Shown here piece by piece: positions 52,448-61,855 of a DNA stretch of 64,000 nt. The notes beneath the pieces are model-generated. The model did not search any database. It saw only the letters and a program-made list of their open reading frames with translations, and was not told the DNA's origin. Position numbers and translations under genes: made by a program. This DNA is from Candidatus Fimenecus excrementavium. GTDB taxonomy: Bacteria; Bacillota; Clostridia; Oscillospirales; Acutalibacteraceae. The stretch covers positions 1 through 64,000 of the forward strand of contig DVGI01000015.1 in assembly GCA_018712805.1 (NCBI GenBank), in the 5' to 3' direction. Position 1 is the first letter of the stretch. Each line of letters opens with the position of its first letter.

Positions 52448-53034
52448 TGCGCAAAAACAAAGCGCTGTTTCTCTTTTTCATTCTGTTTTATTTTTGCACA
52501 TGCGTTTTAGATTTGCTTTTAACCTATTACGCAACGCCGAATCTCCAACTGGAGGGCAATCCGCTTGTCCTCCGGCTGGAGTTCGGCTGGTTTGATTTGA
52601 TTCTCATTAACATTGTTACGTTCTTTTTCTATTTTTTAATGTGCCGATATGCCTTTTTGTGCTATCGGCCCGTTTTGTCTTCAGAAACCGAGTCCCTTCG
52701 CCGGTATCTTGCCGACATCACCTACGGCGACCCGGAAAAAGCCAATATGGGTATGTGGAAATGGCCGAAAAACTGGGCGCCGCAAATCGCCTGCCTATGT
52801 TGGAGCGTTGCGGTAGCGCTCCCCTTTGCTCGATTGTTTGTTGTTTTAGAGTGGGCGCTTATAATCGCAAAAATTCCGGCAACGAGTTTCTTTCGTTTCG
52901 TCGCATTTTTCCCTTACGGCAGGGTGGATTTTTTCCTGGCGGTTTTGCTCGCTTGGGGATTTAGTTTCGTTTGGATTGCTCTTTCCTTTCGACAAAATAA
53001 AAGCGAATATCTCCGATTGCGCAACAATCGTTAA
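52447..53034 (+). CDS. Hydrophobic membrane protein, unknown function
   Basis: 195 residues with four hydrophobic segments (LFLFFILFYFCTCVLDLLLTY, FDLILINIVTFFFYFLMC, IACLCWSVAVALPFARLFVV and VDFFLAVLLAWGFSFVWIAL). I do not recognise a family. Its ATG overlaps the reductase stop by one base (TAATG), so it is translationally coupled and probably works in the same unit. A terminator follows. Confidence 0.7.
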   Translation: MRKNKALFLFFILFYFCTCVLDLLLTYYATPNLQLEGNPLVLRLEFGWFDLILINIVTFFFYFLMCRYAFLCYRPVLSSETESLRRYLADITYGDPEKANMGMWKWPKNWAPQIACLCWSVAVALPFARLFVVLEWALIIAKIPATSFFRFVAFFPYGRVDFFLAVLLAWGFSFVWIALSFRQNKSEYLRLRNNR

Positions 53035-53049
53035 ATGGTTAACAAAAAG

Positions 53050-53076
53050 GCGGCGGCGTTTCGCCGTTTTTTTTTG
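53050..53076 (+). terminator. Terminator of the reductase operon
   Basis: A CGGCG-TTT-CGCCG stem (53054-53066) is followed by nine Ts. Confidence 0.85.
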
Positions 53077-53112
53077 CTTTTTTCCGAAAATTCGCAACTT
53101 CTGTTTTTTCTA

Positions 53113-53141
53113 TTGAATCCAAAAACTATATATTGTATAAT
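53113..53141 (+). promoter_or_regulatory. Decarboxylase operon promoter
   Basis: TTGAAT (53113-53118), 17 bases, TATAAT (53136-53141). Confidence 0.8.
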
Positions 53142-53168
53142 TTGGTTTAAACTGGAGTAATTTGGTTT
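53138..53168 (+). repeat. 11-base direct repeat at the oad transcription start
   Basis: TAATTTGGTTT occurs at 53138-53148 and 53158-53168, a 20-base period (about two helix turns). It begins inside the -10 and covers the start site, as a regulator binding site might. Confidence 0.55.
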
Positions 53169-53202
53169 TAATATTTCATTACTATATTTGGAGGCTATGT
53201 GT

Positions 53203-54585
53203 ATGAAAGTCCAATTCACTGAGACTGTGCTTCGTGACGCGAATCAGTCCCTCATTGCAACACGGCTTCCCTTTGAAGATTTTGAGGGAATCCTGGAAAC
53301 AATGAACAAAGCGGGTTACTATTCGCTGGAGTGCTGGGGCGGCGCAACATTTGATTCCTGCCTGCGCTACCTCAACGAAGATCCGTGGGAGCGGCTTCGC
53401 AAAATCCGCGCAAAATGCCCGGACGTGAAGCTGCAAATGCTGCTTCGCGGTCAGAACCTTTTGGGATATAAGCATTATCCCGACGATGTCGTTCGTATGT
53501 TCGTGAAAAAGTCCATTGAAAACGGTATTGACATCATTCGTATTTTCGACGCACTGAACGACGTGCGCAACATTCAGGTTGCTGTGGACGAAACGCTGAA
53601 AAACGGCGCAATCGCTTCCGGCGCAATCAGCTACACAAAAAGCCCCATCCACAATTTGGAAGCCTATGTGAAACTGGCAAAAGACATGGAAGCTATGGGC
53701 TGCCAAACCATCTGCATCAAAGACATGGCCGGCATCATGGGCCCGCAGGAAGCTTACGACACTGTAAAAGCGCTGAAAGAAAACGTGAAAGTGCCGATTA
53801 TTCTGCACACCCACTCCACAACCGGTCTTGGTATGCTCACCCTGCAAAAAGCAGTGGAAGCGGGCTGCGATGTCATTGATACCGCAATTTCCTGCTTCTC
53901 CGGCGGCACTTCCCAAGCGCCGACCGAAACCATGGCCTATGCATTAAAGCAGGAAGGCTACACAATTGACCTTGATATGCAGGTATTAAAAGAAATCAAC
54001 GATTTCTTCAAACCCGTCAAGGCGAAATTCTTAAAGGAAGGCAAACTCAATCCCGTTGTGCTTTCCACCGACACTGATGCGCTCAACTATCAGGTCCCCG
54101 GCGGTATGCTTTCGAACCTGGTTGCCCAGTTGACTGCACAGAACCGAATGGATAAATTTGACGAAGTGCTTGCGGAAACCCCGCGTGTCCGTAAAGACCT
54201 CGGTTATCCGCCGCTTGTCACTCCGATGAGCCAGATGGTCGGCGTTCAGGCCGCAACCAACGTATTGCTCGGCGAGCGTTACAAGAGCATTTCCAAAGAA
54301 GTAAAAGCTTATATCCGCGGCGAATACGGCAAAGCCCCCGGCGAAATCGACAAAGACCTGCAAAAGAAAGTGCTCGGCGACGAAAAGCCGATTACCTGCC
54401 GTTTTGCAGACACTCTGGAGCCCGGCTTTGAAAAAGCAAAGAAAGAAATCGGCAGCAAAGCCCACTGCGACGAAGATGTGCTTTCTTATATCGCGTTCCC
54501 GGCACAGGCAGAAGCTTTCTTTGATAAACGTGACGAAGTTAAGAAAAACACCTTCACCTATTCCATTCGGAAAGTGGAAGAATAA
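53203..54585 (+). CDS. oadA: Oxaloacetate decarboxylase alpha (carboxyltransferase) subunit
   Basis: 460 residues, the carboxyltransferase TIM barrel with the metal site TVLRDANQSL, IRIFDALNDVRN, KDMAGIMGP and HTHSTTGLGM. A conserved tail follows. The biotin carrier domain usually fused at the C-terminus is absent; it is encoded two genes downstream. It moves CO2 between oxaloacetate and biotin. The ATG at 53203 is eight bases from GGAGG; an upstream TTG and ATG overlap that site. Confidence 0.95.
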   Translation: MKVQFTETVLRDANQSLIATRLPFEDFEGILETMNKAGYYSLECWGGATFDSCLRYLNEDPWERLRKIRAKCPDVKLQMLLRGQNLLGYKHYPDDVVRMFVKKSIENGIDIIRIFDALNDVRNIQVAVDETLKNGAIASGAISYTKSPIHNLEAYVKLAKDMEAMGCQTICIKDMAGIMGPQEAYDTVKALKENVKVPIILHTHSTTGLGMLTLQKAVEAGCDVIDTAISCFSGGTSQAPTETMAYALKQEGYTIDLDMQVLKEINDFFKPVKAKFLKEGKLNPVVLSTDTDALNYQVPGGMLSNLVAQLTAQNRMDKFDEVLAETPRVRKDLGYPPLVTPMSQMVGVQAATNVLLGERYKSISKEVKAYIRGEYGKAPGEIDKDLQKKVLGDEKPITCRFADTLEPGFEKAKKEIGSKAHCDEDVLSYIAFPAQAEAFFDKRDEVKKNTFTYSIRKVEE

Positions 54586-54597
54586 GGAGGCTGTTTT

Positions 54598-54996
54598 ATG
54601 AAACTTTTAACACTGGCTTATGAAGACGGCATTACAATCGGCGAAGCTTTAAATGTTTCCGTAACCGGCATGATTGTCGTGCTTCTGATTTTGGCACTGC
54701 TTTCGGTTTTGGTTCTTTTGCTTTCCAAAGCGGTTCGCTCCGTTGAAAAAGAAGCGAAAACCGTGAAGCACAAGAGCGACGAAAAACCTTCGAGCGCTCC
54801 CAAGACTGCTCCTGCTGCGGCACCGCTTGCAGCACCTGCGCCCGCTGCGGTTCCTACCGTCGCAGCTCCCGCTTCTGTAGATTTATTTGACGTGGACGAA
54901 AAGACAGCCGCTGTAATTATGGCGATTGTCAGCAACGAAAGCGGCATTCCGCTGAATCGTTTACAGTTCAAGTCTATTAAAGCAATTCGAAAATAA
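54598..54996 (+). CDS. oadG: Oxaloacetate decarboxylase gamma-type subunit
   Basis: 132 residues. One N-terminal membrane helix (VTGMIVVLLILALLSVLVLLLSKA), an Ala/Pro-rich linker, and a helical C-terminal piece (VDEKTAAVIMAIVSNESG). This is the layout of the OadG/delta subunit that holds the decarboxylase complex together. It starts 12 bases after oadA and precedes the biotin carrier by 12 bases. Confidence 0.88.
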   Translation: MKLLTLAYEDGITIGEALNVSVTGMIVVLLILALLSVLVLLLSKAVRSVEKEAKTVKHKSDEKPSSAPKTAPAAAPLAAPAPAAVPTVAAPASVDLFDVDEKTAAVIMAIVSNESGIPLNRLQFKSIKAIRK

Positions 54997-55008
54997 GGGG
55001 TAAAAGAA

Positions 55009-55782
55009 ATGAAATACATTGTTACTTTAAACGGAATGGATTACGAAGTTGAAGTATCCGAAAGCGATGCGGTTGTAACAAACGTAGCGCCCGCAGCAGC
55101 GCCTGTTGCACCGGTCGCGCCGGCCGCTCCTGTTGCCGCGGCACCTGCAGCACCTGTTGCACCCGCAGCGGCTCCCGCACCGGCGGCAGTTACCACCACC
55201 GGCGGCACGGACGTGAAAGCACCGATGCCCGGCACGATTTTGGACGTTCAGGCAAGTGTCGGTCAGGACGTAAAAGCCGGTGATGTTCTGTTCATTTTGG
55301 AAGCTATGAAAATGGAAAATGAAATCGTGGCACCTTGTGACGGTAAAATCACGGCTGTTTTGACCACTAAAGGTAACACCGTTGCTACCGACGCTGTGCT
55401 TGCAAGCATCGGCGGCACTGTTGTTGCGGCTGCACCTGCACCGGTTGCAGCACCCGCACCCGCTCCTGTGGCTGCTCCCGCACCTGCAGCTGCTCCGGCT
55501 CCGGCTCCGGCACCTGCTCCCGCGCCTGTCGCTGCGCCTGCCCCCGCGCCTGTCGCTGCGCCTGCCGGCGGTACGGCTGTAAAAGCGCCGATGCCCGGCA
55601 CGATTTTGGACGTTCAGGTAAAAGACGGCCAAGCGGTCAATGAAGGTGACGTGCTCTTCATTTTGGAAGCCATGAAAATGGAAAATGAAATAGTTGCGCC
55701 GACAAGCGGTACGGTTACCAAAGTGGTTGCCACAAAAGGCAGCACGGTTGCCACAGACGAAGCGCTCGCCTATATCGGTTAA
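55009..55782 (+). CDS. Biotin carrier protein with two biotinyl domains
   Basis: 257 residues with two complete biotinyl domains joined by Ala/Pro-rich linkers. Each has [13 protein letters not shown] and EAMKMEN; the biotinylated lysines are Lys101 and Lys223. The domains share a 31-base identical DNA stretch (55222-55252 and 55588-55618), which points to recent intragenic duplication. It carries CO2 from OadA to the membrane subunit OadB. Normal carriers of this kind have one domain of 120-150 residues. The start follows AGGGG. Confidence 0.95.
   Translation: MKYIVTLNGMDYEVEVSESDAVVTNVAPAAAPVAPVAPAAPVAAAPAAPVAPAAAPAPAAVTTTGGTDVKAPMPGTILDVQASVGQDVKAGDVLFILEAMKMENEIVAPCDGKITAVLTTKGNTVATDAVLASIGGTVVAAAPAPVAAPAPAPVAAPAPAAAPAPAPAPAPAPVAAPAPAPVAAPAGGTAVKAPMPGTILDVQVKDGQAVNEGDVLFILEAMKMENEIVAPTSGTVTKVVATKGSTVATDEALAYIG
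55521..55566 (+). repeat. 24-base tandem repeat in the Ala/Pro linker
   Basis: A near-identical 22-base unit starts at 55521 and again at 55545 in the linker between the two biotinyl domains. It encodes alternating Ala/Pro residues and could vary in copy number. Confidence 0.7.
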
Positions 55783-55796
55783 GGAGGCGCTCGTTC

Positions 55797-56990
55797 ATGT
55801 CAGTAGTCAACGCGATTGTTGAAATTTTCCAAACCTCCGGGTTTGTTTCTCTTTCTTGGCAAAACTGGGTCATGATTGCTGTGTCTTTCATTTTGCTGTA
55901 CCTGGCCATTGTCAAAAAATATGAGCCCTTGCTCTTATTGCCGATTGCTTTCGGTATGTTGCTTGTTAATATTTATCCGGACATCATGTATGACCCGCTG
56001 ATGCTTTCGTCTTATGAGGGCGAAGTGGTCGAGGGCGCACACTGGTATGATACGGGTGTTTTACGACTGATTTATTCCGGCGTAAAATCCAGCATCTTCC
56101 CCTGCCTTATCTTCCTCGCGATCGGCGCAATGACCGACTTCGGCCCGCTGCTGGCAAACCCCTCAAGCTTAATGCTCGGTGCGGCTGCGCAGCTCGGTAT
56201 TTACGTTGCATTCATCGTTGCAATTGTCAGCGGTTATATCCCCGGCTTTGAAGGCTTTGACCCGAAAGAAGCTGCTTCTATCGCCATTATCGGCGGTGCT
56301 GACGGCCCGACGGCAATTTACTTAACCTCAAAGCTGGCTCCGCATTTGCTCGGTCCCATTGCTGTTGCCGCCTATTCTTACATGGCTTTGATTCCGCTGA
56401 TTCAGCCGCCGATTATGCGCGCGCTGACCACCAAGAAAGAACGCGAAATCAAAATGGACCAGCTTCGCACCGTCAGCAAAGCGGAAAAGATTATCTTCCC
56501 GATTGTCGTTACGGTCATTTGCGTTTTGATTCTTCCGTCGGTCGCTCCCCTGCTCGGTATGCTGATGCTCGGTAACCTGTTTAAAGAAAGCGGCGTTACC
56601 GACCGTTTGAGCGACACCGCACAAAACGCCCTTTGCAACATTGTTACGATTTTGCTCGGCGTTACTGTCGGTGCAACCGCAGAAGGCAAAACCTTCTTGG
56701 ATCTCAAAACAATTGCCGTTATTGTTATCGGTTTGATTGCATTTGCTTTCTCCACGGTGGGCGGCGTATTGTTTGCAAAACTGCTCAATGTCATCACCAA
56801 AGGCAGAATTAACCCGTTGATTGGTTCCGCAGGTGTTTCCGCCGTTCCGATGGCTGCGCGTGTTTCCCAGGTTGAGGGCAGAAAATACAATCCCTCTAAC
56901 TTCCTGCTGATGCACGCTATGGGTCCGAATGTTGCGGGTGTTATCGGTTCTGCTGTTGCGGCCGGCTTCCTGCTTCTGACCTTCGAATAA
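55797..56990 (+). CDS. oadB: Sodium-pumping decarboxylase beta subunit
   Basis: 397 residues, about nine membrane helices. The family core GGADGPTAIYLTSKLAP holds the Asp used in Na+ transport, and GSAGVSAVPMAARVSQ is near the C-terminus. It decarboxylates carboxybiotin and exports Na+, building the gradient used by symporters such as the one at 18665. GGAGG precedes the ATG. A terminator follows. Confidence 0.96.
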   Translation: MSVVNAIVEIFQTSGFVSLSWQNWVMIAVSFILLYLAIVKKYEPLLLLPIAFGMLLVNIYPDIMYDPLMLSSYEGEVVEGAHWYDTGVLRLIYSGVKSSIFPCLIFLAIGAMTDFGPLLANPSSLMLGAAAQLGIYVAFIVAIVSGYIPGFEGFDPKEAASIAIIGGADGPTAIYLTSKLAPHLLGPIAVAAYSYMALIPLIQPPIMRALTTKKEREIKMDQLRTVSKAEKIIFPIVVTVICVLILPSVAPLLGMLMLGNLFKESGVTDRLSDTAQNALCNIVTILLGVTVGATAEGKTFLDLKTIAVIVIGLIAFAFSTVGGVLFAKLLNVITKGRINPLIGSAGVSAVPMAARVSQVEGRKYNPSNFLLMHAMGPNVAGVIGSAVAAGFLLLTFE

Positions 56991-57006
56991 GCATTAAACA
57001 AGATTT

Positions 57007-57041
57007 ACAGGCTCTGCTAAATTGCAGGGCCTGTATTTTTA
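57007..57041 (+). terminator. Decarboxylase operon terminator
   Basis: An 11-base-pair stem (57007-57017 with 57024-57034, one G-U) is followed by ATTTTTA. The roughly 170 bases from here to 57214 hold no gene that I can support. Confidence 0.85.
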
Positions 57042-57214
57042 CTCTATCGCCACCATTTTAAGAGGTTTTAACTATTTTTTAGCGTTTACCTTATCCTTTG
57101 AAAAGTTTGCTATTTGGCTTTGTACACAATATTTTGCCATATGGTCTTTTATGACATAATGGCCGTTAAATAACTCCAAAGCCATAGGACACGGATACAT
57201 GCTTTTATTTTTAC

Positions 57215-57250
57215 ACAAAAAGAAACGCCCCGTCAAAAGACGAGGCGTTT
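57215..57250 (-). terminator. pot operon terminator
   Basis: A stem of AAACGCC with GGCGTTT and an inner CGTC with GACG (57223-57250) is followed by a T-rich tail on the minus strand. Confidence 0.85.
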
Positions 57251-57266
57251 TCTATTGATTTAATTG

Positions 57267-58382
57267 TTACGCAAGCTTGACTTCTTCCCAAAGCTTTGCA
57301 AGCAAATCCAGTGTTTCCTGGTCAAGGTTGTGGAAATACTGGGTTTTCACTTCTTCTTTCGGATAAAGCACTTCGTTGTCTTTTAAGGTATAGCGGTCAT
57401 CGGCAAGCACCGCGGTATTCGGGCAAAGATAGCAAAGATATTCTGCGTTTGCAAGCGCGACTTCCGGCTCACACATAAAGTTGATGAACAACTCTGCAGC
57501 CGCTTTGTTTTTGGCGTTCGCCGGAATGCACATGGAGTCCACGAAAATGTTGGTGCCCTCTTTCGGATAAACAAACGCAAGGTCCGGGTTAACGTCCGCC
57601 ATCGTCAGATAATCGCCGCCGTAGTAAGGTGCAATCGCGGCTTCGCCGTCTTCCATTTTGATGAACACTTCGTCCATAACGTAAGACTGAATCAGCGGTT
57701 TCTGCTCAATGAGTTTATCCGCAGCAGCGCGCCAGTCGTCGGGATTGGTGGTGTTGACCGACTGCCCGAGCAGATACTGCGCAACGCCGAATGCGTCACG
57801 GGAGTTGTTGAAGGTCAAAATCTGACCGCTGTATTTTTCATCCCACATAATGCTCCAGCTGTCCGGCGTTTCCGTCACCATGGTGGTGTTATAGATAAGA
57901 CCGACCATGCCGCCGGTATAAGGCACACTGTATTCGTTGTTCTCGTCAAAATACAGGTTCTTGTAATCATCGGCAATATAGGAATAGTTCGGAATGTTGT
58001 TGAAATCCAGCTTTTGCAGCATGCCCTCTTTAATCATGCGTTCAATCATGTAATCGGACGGAATAATAACGTCATAGCTGACGCCGCCGCTTTTCAGCTT
58101 GGAATACAAATCTTCGTTGGAGTCGAACATCGTATAGTTTACGGTGATGCCGGTCAGATTTTCAAATTCCGCAACGACGTCCATTGTCCCCTCGGCGCCG
58201 TCAGAAATATATTCACCCCAGTTATAAACGTTGATTTCCGTGCCTTTGAGTTCCTCGACATTATAGTCGGAAACCAACTTGGACGCATCAAGCGTTGTGC
58301 TTTCGGAAGTCGTACAGCCGGAAAGGCCGACGATACCGAGCAACATCGTGAGAGAAAGTGCAACTGCTAAAATTTTTTTCAT
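57267..58382 (-). CDS. potD: Spermidine/putrescine-binding lipoprotein PotD
   Basis: 371 residues. Lipoprotein signal MKKILAVALSLTMLLGIVG with Cys in LSGC. The mature part has type II binding-protein features: INVYNWGEYISDG at the start, GVSYDVIIPSDYM, and VDSMCIPANAKNK. The WGEYI segment is typical of polyamine-binding proteins. It feeds polyamine to PotBC. AAGGAGG precedes the ATG. Last gene of the potABCD operon. Confidence 0.94.
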   Translation of the reverse strand: MKKILAVALSLTMLLGIVGLSGCTTSESTTLDASKLVSDYNVEELKGTEINVYNWGEYISDGAEGTMDVVAEFENLTGITVNYTMFDSNEDLYSKLKSGGVSYDVIIPSDYMIERMIKEGMLQKLDFNNIPNYSYIADDYKNLYFDENNEYSVPYTGGMVGLIYNTTMVTETPDSWSIMWDEKYSGQILTFNNSRDAFGVAQYLLGQSVNTTNPDDWRAAADKLIEQKPLIQSYVMDEVFIKMEDGEAAIAPYYGGDYLTMADVNPDLAFVYPKEGTNIFVDSMCIPANAKNKAAAELFINFMCEPEVALANAEYLCYLCPNTAVLADDRYTLKDNEVLYPKEEVKTQYFHNLDQETLDLLAKLWEEVKLA

Positions 58383-58393
58383 TTCAAGCCTCC

Positions 58394-59218
58394 TTAAACT
58401 TGCTTTGTTTGCTTTATTTTTTGTTTGTTATCGGCGCGCGCCTGCATCACATTCATCAGGATTAACAGCACAAGCACCGTAACAAAAATCAAAGTAGAAA
58501 GGGCGTACATATCCGGCTTAACCTTTTTCTTTGTCATTGAGAAAATGACGATCGGCAAAGTCTGAAATTTCGGACCGCTGACAAAATAGCTGATAATAAA
58601 ATCATCTAAAGACAGCGTAAACGCCATTATAAAGCCGGTTATAATGCCGGACGAGATGTTTGGCAATATCACTTTAAAAAAGGCGGAAACGGGCGTGCAG
58701 CCAAGATCCTGCGCCGCCTCACCTAAATGTTTGTCCGTCTGTTTAAGTTTCGGAAGAACCGAAAGAATCACATAAGGCAAATTGAACGTGACGTGCGCAA
58801 TCAAAAGCGTGGGGAAGCCCAAAACATCGCTCGTAGTCACCAAGTGCCCGACAAAAACAAACAGAAGCATCATCGAAACGCCGGTCACGATTTCGGGGTT
58901 CATCATCGGAATATTGGTCACAGTCAAAACCGCATTTTTAATCCACTTTTTCCGCATGGCGTTAATGCCGACCGCGGCAAGCGTTCCGATAATCAGCGCT
59001 AAAATCGAAGACGTGATTGCCAAAACCAGCGTATTCGATAACGCTTGCAATGTGATACGGTCATTAAAGAGTTCTCCGTACCATTTTAAAGAGAAACCGG
59101 AAAGCACGCTTGTGCTGCTTGTGCCGTTAAAGGACATAACCACCATGACCGCCATCGGCGCATACAAGAACAGCATAATCAGCGCGATATAAATATTCGA
59201 GAGCGCTTTTTTCTTCAT
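58394..59218 (-). CDS. potC: Polyamine ABC permease PotC
   Basis: 274 residues with six hydrophobic helices. The EAA loop reads GEAAQDLGCTPVSAFFKVILPNI. It forms the membrane channel with PotB. Its start overlaps the potB stop by four bases (ATGA on the minus strand). Confidence 0.93.
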   Translation of the reverse strand: MKKKALSNIYIALIMLFLYAPMAVMVVMSFNGTSSTSVLSGFSLKWYGELFNDRITLQALSNTLVLAITSSILALIIGTLAAVGINAMRKKWIKNAVLTVTNIPMMNPEIVTGVSMMLLFVFVGHLVTTSDVLGFPTLLIAHVTFNLPYVILSVLPKLKQTDKHLGEAAQDLGCTPVSAFFKVILPNISSGIITGFIMAFTLSLDDFIISYFVSGPKFQTLPIVIFSMTKKKVKPDMYALSTLIFVTVLVLLILMNVMQARADNKQKIKQTKQV

Positions 59219-60039
59219 ATGATAATCGCCCCCTCGTCTTTATCAGCAAAGCGGTTCATCACCAACATGCAAATAATAATCATCAGCATCAAGACAAGGG
59301 AAAGCGATGCGCCGAGATTATAGTTGTAAGCGGACTGGAACTGCATTTCAATCGAGTCGCCGACAAGCAGGAATTTGCCGCCGCCGAGCTTTTGGCTGAT
59401 ATAAAAGGTGCTGACCGACGGCACGAAAACCATTGTAATTCCCGAAATGACACCGGGAACGCTCATCGGAAAAATGACCTTGCGCAAAACCGCACGGTTG
59501 TTGCACCCAAGGTCCTGCGCCGCCTCGACTAAGCTGTAATCGAGTTTCGACATCACGGAATAAATCGGCAGAACCATATACGGCAGGAAATTATAAACCA
59601 TACCGAGAATAACGGCGCCCGGCGTGTTAATCATTTGCACTTGGCCTATACCGATTGCCTTAAAAATGGTGTTTAATATACCCGTGTTGGCCAAAATCGT
59701 AATCCAGCTGTACGTACGGATTAAAAAGTTCATCCACATCGGCAGCATGATAAGCATCATTAAAGTTCGTTGTTTGGAAACACCGGAACGCGACATGATA
59801 TAGGCTAGCGGATAAGATAAAAGCAGGCAGATTGCCGTCGCTAAAACTGCGTACCAAATCGAACGCCCGAAAGTTTCTTTATAGGCGGTCAGCGCCGTGA
59901 TATTGTCCCAGGTAAGATTGCCGCTGCGGTCGGTAAACGCATAATAGACGACCATCACCATAGGCGCCAAAATAAACAGCACGGACCAAAGCAGATACGG
60001 CGCGTTAATCAGTTTGGAGGTTAAAGATTTCTTGTTCAT
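59215..60039 (-). CDS. potB: Polyamine ABC permease PotB
   Basis: About 274 residues, six hydrophobic helices, EAA loop VEAAQDLGCNNRAVLRKVIFP. It is one of two permeases for spermidine/putrescine uptake. The ATG at 60039 has GGAGG six bases upstream; the earlier frame is Arg-rich and overlaps potA. It lies one base after potA stops. Confidence 0.93.
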   Translation of the reverse strand: MNKKSLTSKLINAPYLLWSVLFILAPMVMVVYYAFTDRSGNLTWDNITALTAYKETFGRSIWYAVLATAICLLLSYPLAYIMSRSGVSKQRTLMMLIMLPMWMNFLIRTYSWITILANTGILNTIFKAIGIGQVQMINTPGAVILGMVYNFLPYMVLPIYSVMSKLDYSLVEAAQDLGCNNRAVLRKVIFPMSVPGVISGITMVFVPSVSTFYISQKLGGGKFLLVGDSIEMQFQSAYNYNLGASLSLVLMLMIIICMLVMNRFADKDEGAIII

Positions 60040-60040
60040 C

Positions 60041-61189
60041 TCACGCCTCCGCCGGTTCTTCTTCATCCTCCGGCGTCGCTTCCGGATCGGACAATTCGTC
60101 GAACTCCTCACTAAACGAGCTGTAATCGCCGTAAAGGCCGGAATACTCGCTCTTTTTCATAACCTGGATTTCGTCCGGCTTAATGGAAATGCCGATAACA
60201 GCACCGACTTCTACAAAATCCGTGGTCTGAATCATCCATTTAAAGCCGTCAACATCCACGATAATCTCATAATGAACGCCTTTGAAGGTCACAGAAGTCA
60301 CGGTGCCTTTGAGCATACCCTCTTCTGCCGGGACAATGTCAACATCTTCCGGGCGAACGACAACGTCAACCGGTTCGTCTTTGCCAAAGCCTTTATCGAC
60401 GCACTGGAATTTGATGCCGTGGAATTCCACCGAAAAGTCGGCGTGCATAATGCCGTCCAAAATATTGCTTTCCCCGATAAAGTCAGCAACAAATGCATTT
60501 TTTGGCTCGTTGTAAATGTCGGTCGGCGTACCGATTTGCTGAATCTCGCCGTTATCCATCACAACGATGGTATCCGACATGGAAAGCGCTTCCTCCTGAT
60601 CGTGCGTAACATAAATAAAGGTTATGCCCAATCTCTGCTGAATGTTTTTAAGCTCAACCTGCATGTCCTTTCGAAGCTTCAAGTCGAGCGCACCGAGCGG
60701 CTCGTCCAAAAGCAAAACGCGCGGTTTCACGGCAAGCGCACGCGCAATCGCCACGCGCTGCTGCTGACCGCCGGAAAGAGAAGAAATATTCCGCTTTTCA
60801 AATCCTTTCAAATTGACAAGCGCGAGCATTTCTTCCACAGTCTTGCGAATTTCGTCCTTTGACTTCTTTTGCAGTTTCAAGCCGAACGCGATATTATCAT
60901 AAACATTCAAATGCGGAAAGAGAGCATAACGCTGAAAAATGGTGTTCACCTGCCGCTTATGTGCAGGAACACCATTGATTACTTTTCCCTCAAAAATAAC
61001 TTCGCCGCTGTCCGGTTCCAAGAAACCGGCAATGATGCGAAGTGTGGTTGTTTTTCCGCAGCCGGAGGGCCCGAGCAAGGTTACGAATTCGCCGTCACGA
61101 ATGTAAAGGTCGATATTCCGTAAAATTGGTTGGCCGTCAAAGCTGACGGAGATGTTTTTCAAATCAATAATCACTGCGTTTTTTTCCAA
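60041..61189 (-). CDS. potA: Polyamine ABC transporter ATPase PotA
   Basis: 382 residues. Walker [10 protein letters not shown] at 40-48, signature LSGGQQQR, Walker [12 protein letters not shown], and the C-terminal TOBE regulatory domain. It hydrolyses ATP for polyamine import. The start is TTG at 61189, eight bases after AAAGGGG; a GTG five codons further in is possible but less well placed. The C-terminus is Glu-rich. Promoter TTGACT-17-TATATT lies about 75 bases upstream. Confidence 0.95.
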   Translation of the reverse strand: MEKNAVIIDLKNISVSFDGQPILRNIDLYIRDGEFVTLLGPSGCGKTTTLRIIAGFLEPDSGEVIFEGKVINGVPAHKRQVNTIFQRYALFPHLNVYDNIAFGLKLQKKSKDEIRKTVEEMLALVNLKGFEKRNISSLSGGQQQRVAIARALAVKPRVLLLDEPLGALDLKLRKDMQVELKNIQQRLGITFIYVTHDQEEALSMSDTIVVMDNGEIQQIGTPTDIYNEPKNAFVADFIGESNILDGIMHADFSVEFHGIKFQCVDKGFGKDEPVDVVVRPEDVDIVPAEEGMLKGTVTSVTFKGVHYEIIVDVDGFKWMIQTTDFVEVGAVIGISIKPDEIQVMKKSEYSGLYGDYSSFSEEFDELSDPEATPEDEEEPAEA

Positions 61190-61262
61190 TTATGCAGCCC
61201 CTTTCCAACCGATAGGTATCGTTGGGTATGCAACGCGTGCACCCCTATTTGGTATGAATACA

Positions 61263-61291
61263 AATATAGAGAAAAAATACAAAAAAGTCAA
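61263..61291 (-). promoter_or_regulatory. pot operon promoter
   Basis: Minus-strand TTGACT (61291-61286), 17 bases, TATATT (61268-61263). A leader of about 65 bases follows. Confidence 0.78.
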
Positions 61292-61326
61292 TAATTTTAC
61301 GAAAATTTACATAGAAAGTTTTATAG

Positions 61327-61355
61327 AAAAAAAGCCGGAGAAATCCTCCGGCTTT
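61327..61355 (-). terminator. trpS-ybaK terminator
   Basis: A 10-base-pair stem (61331-61340 with 61346-61355) with a five-base loop is followed by seven Ts on the minus strand. Confidence 0.9.
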
Positions 61356-61375
61356 GGCAATATTTTCTATATAGG

Positions 61376-61846
61376 TTATTCCCAGCCTTTACACACGTCT
61401 ATCCATGCGCAATATCCCGAATATTTTTCCAGTTCCGGGATCGTAAGCTCGATAGCGCTGTTGGCGCTTCCGCAGGCGGGAAATACGGTTTGGAACCGCT
61501 GAAGCGAGCGGTCCAAATAGACTGTAACGCCACTGTTTACCGCAAACGGGCAAACCCCGCCGACCGCATGCCCAACAAGTTCTTCGACTCGCTCCGCCGG
61601 AATCATAGACGCTTTTTGATGAAACCGCGCTTTAAACTTCGGGTTGTCGATTTTTGTGTCACCAGCCGCAACAATCAGCACAGGGGCCCCGTCTACAAGA
61701 AAAGAAAGCGTCTTTGCAATTTGCTTTTCTTCGCAACCCAAAGCTTGTGCCGCAAGTGCAACGGTAGCACTCGAAACGGGGAACTCCAAAATCTTATCTT
61801 CTAACCCGAATGTTTTAAAATAAGCTTTTACTTTATCAATCGCCAT
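61376..61846 (-). CDS. ybaK: YbaK/EbsC-type aminoacyl-tRNA deacylase
   Basis: 156 residues of the YbaK fold. It has the lysine in IAKTLSFLVDGAPVLIVAAGD, KFKARFHQKASMIPAERV and GHAVGGVCPFAVNS. YbaK-like proteins hydrolyse misacylated tRNAs, typically Cys-tRNA(Pro). It follows trpS by nine bases and AAGGTG precedes the ATG, so it is co-transcribed with trpS. Confidence 0.92.
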   Translation of the reverse strand: MAIDKVKAYFKTFGLEDKILEFPVSSATVALAAQALGCEEKQIAKTLSFLVDGAPVLIVAAGDTKIDNPKFKARFHQKASMIPAERVEELVGHAVGGVCPFAVNSGVTVYLDRSLQRFQTVFPACGSANSAIELTIPELEKYSGYCAWIDVCKGWE

Positions 61847-61855
61847 TGTTTCACC

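Noticed and set aside
53182..53916. Open frame antisense to oadA (244 codons)
   Set aside because: It is opposite oadA and its sequence shows only the His/Phe-rich bias of a shadow frame.
55027..55632. Arg/Cys- and Gly/Ala-rich open frames opposite the biotin carrier gene
   Set aside because: They are complementary reading of the Ala/Pro-rich linker codons; the biotin carrier frame explains the region.
56991..57266. Possible small gene in the gap between oadB and potD
   Set aside because: Only two terminators are visible and no frame has a ribosome site or sensible composition.
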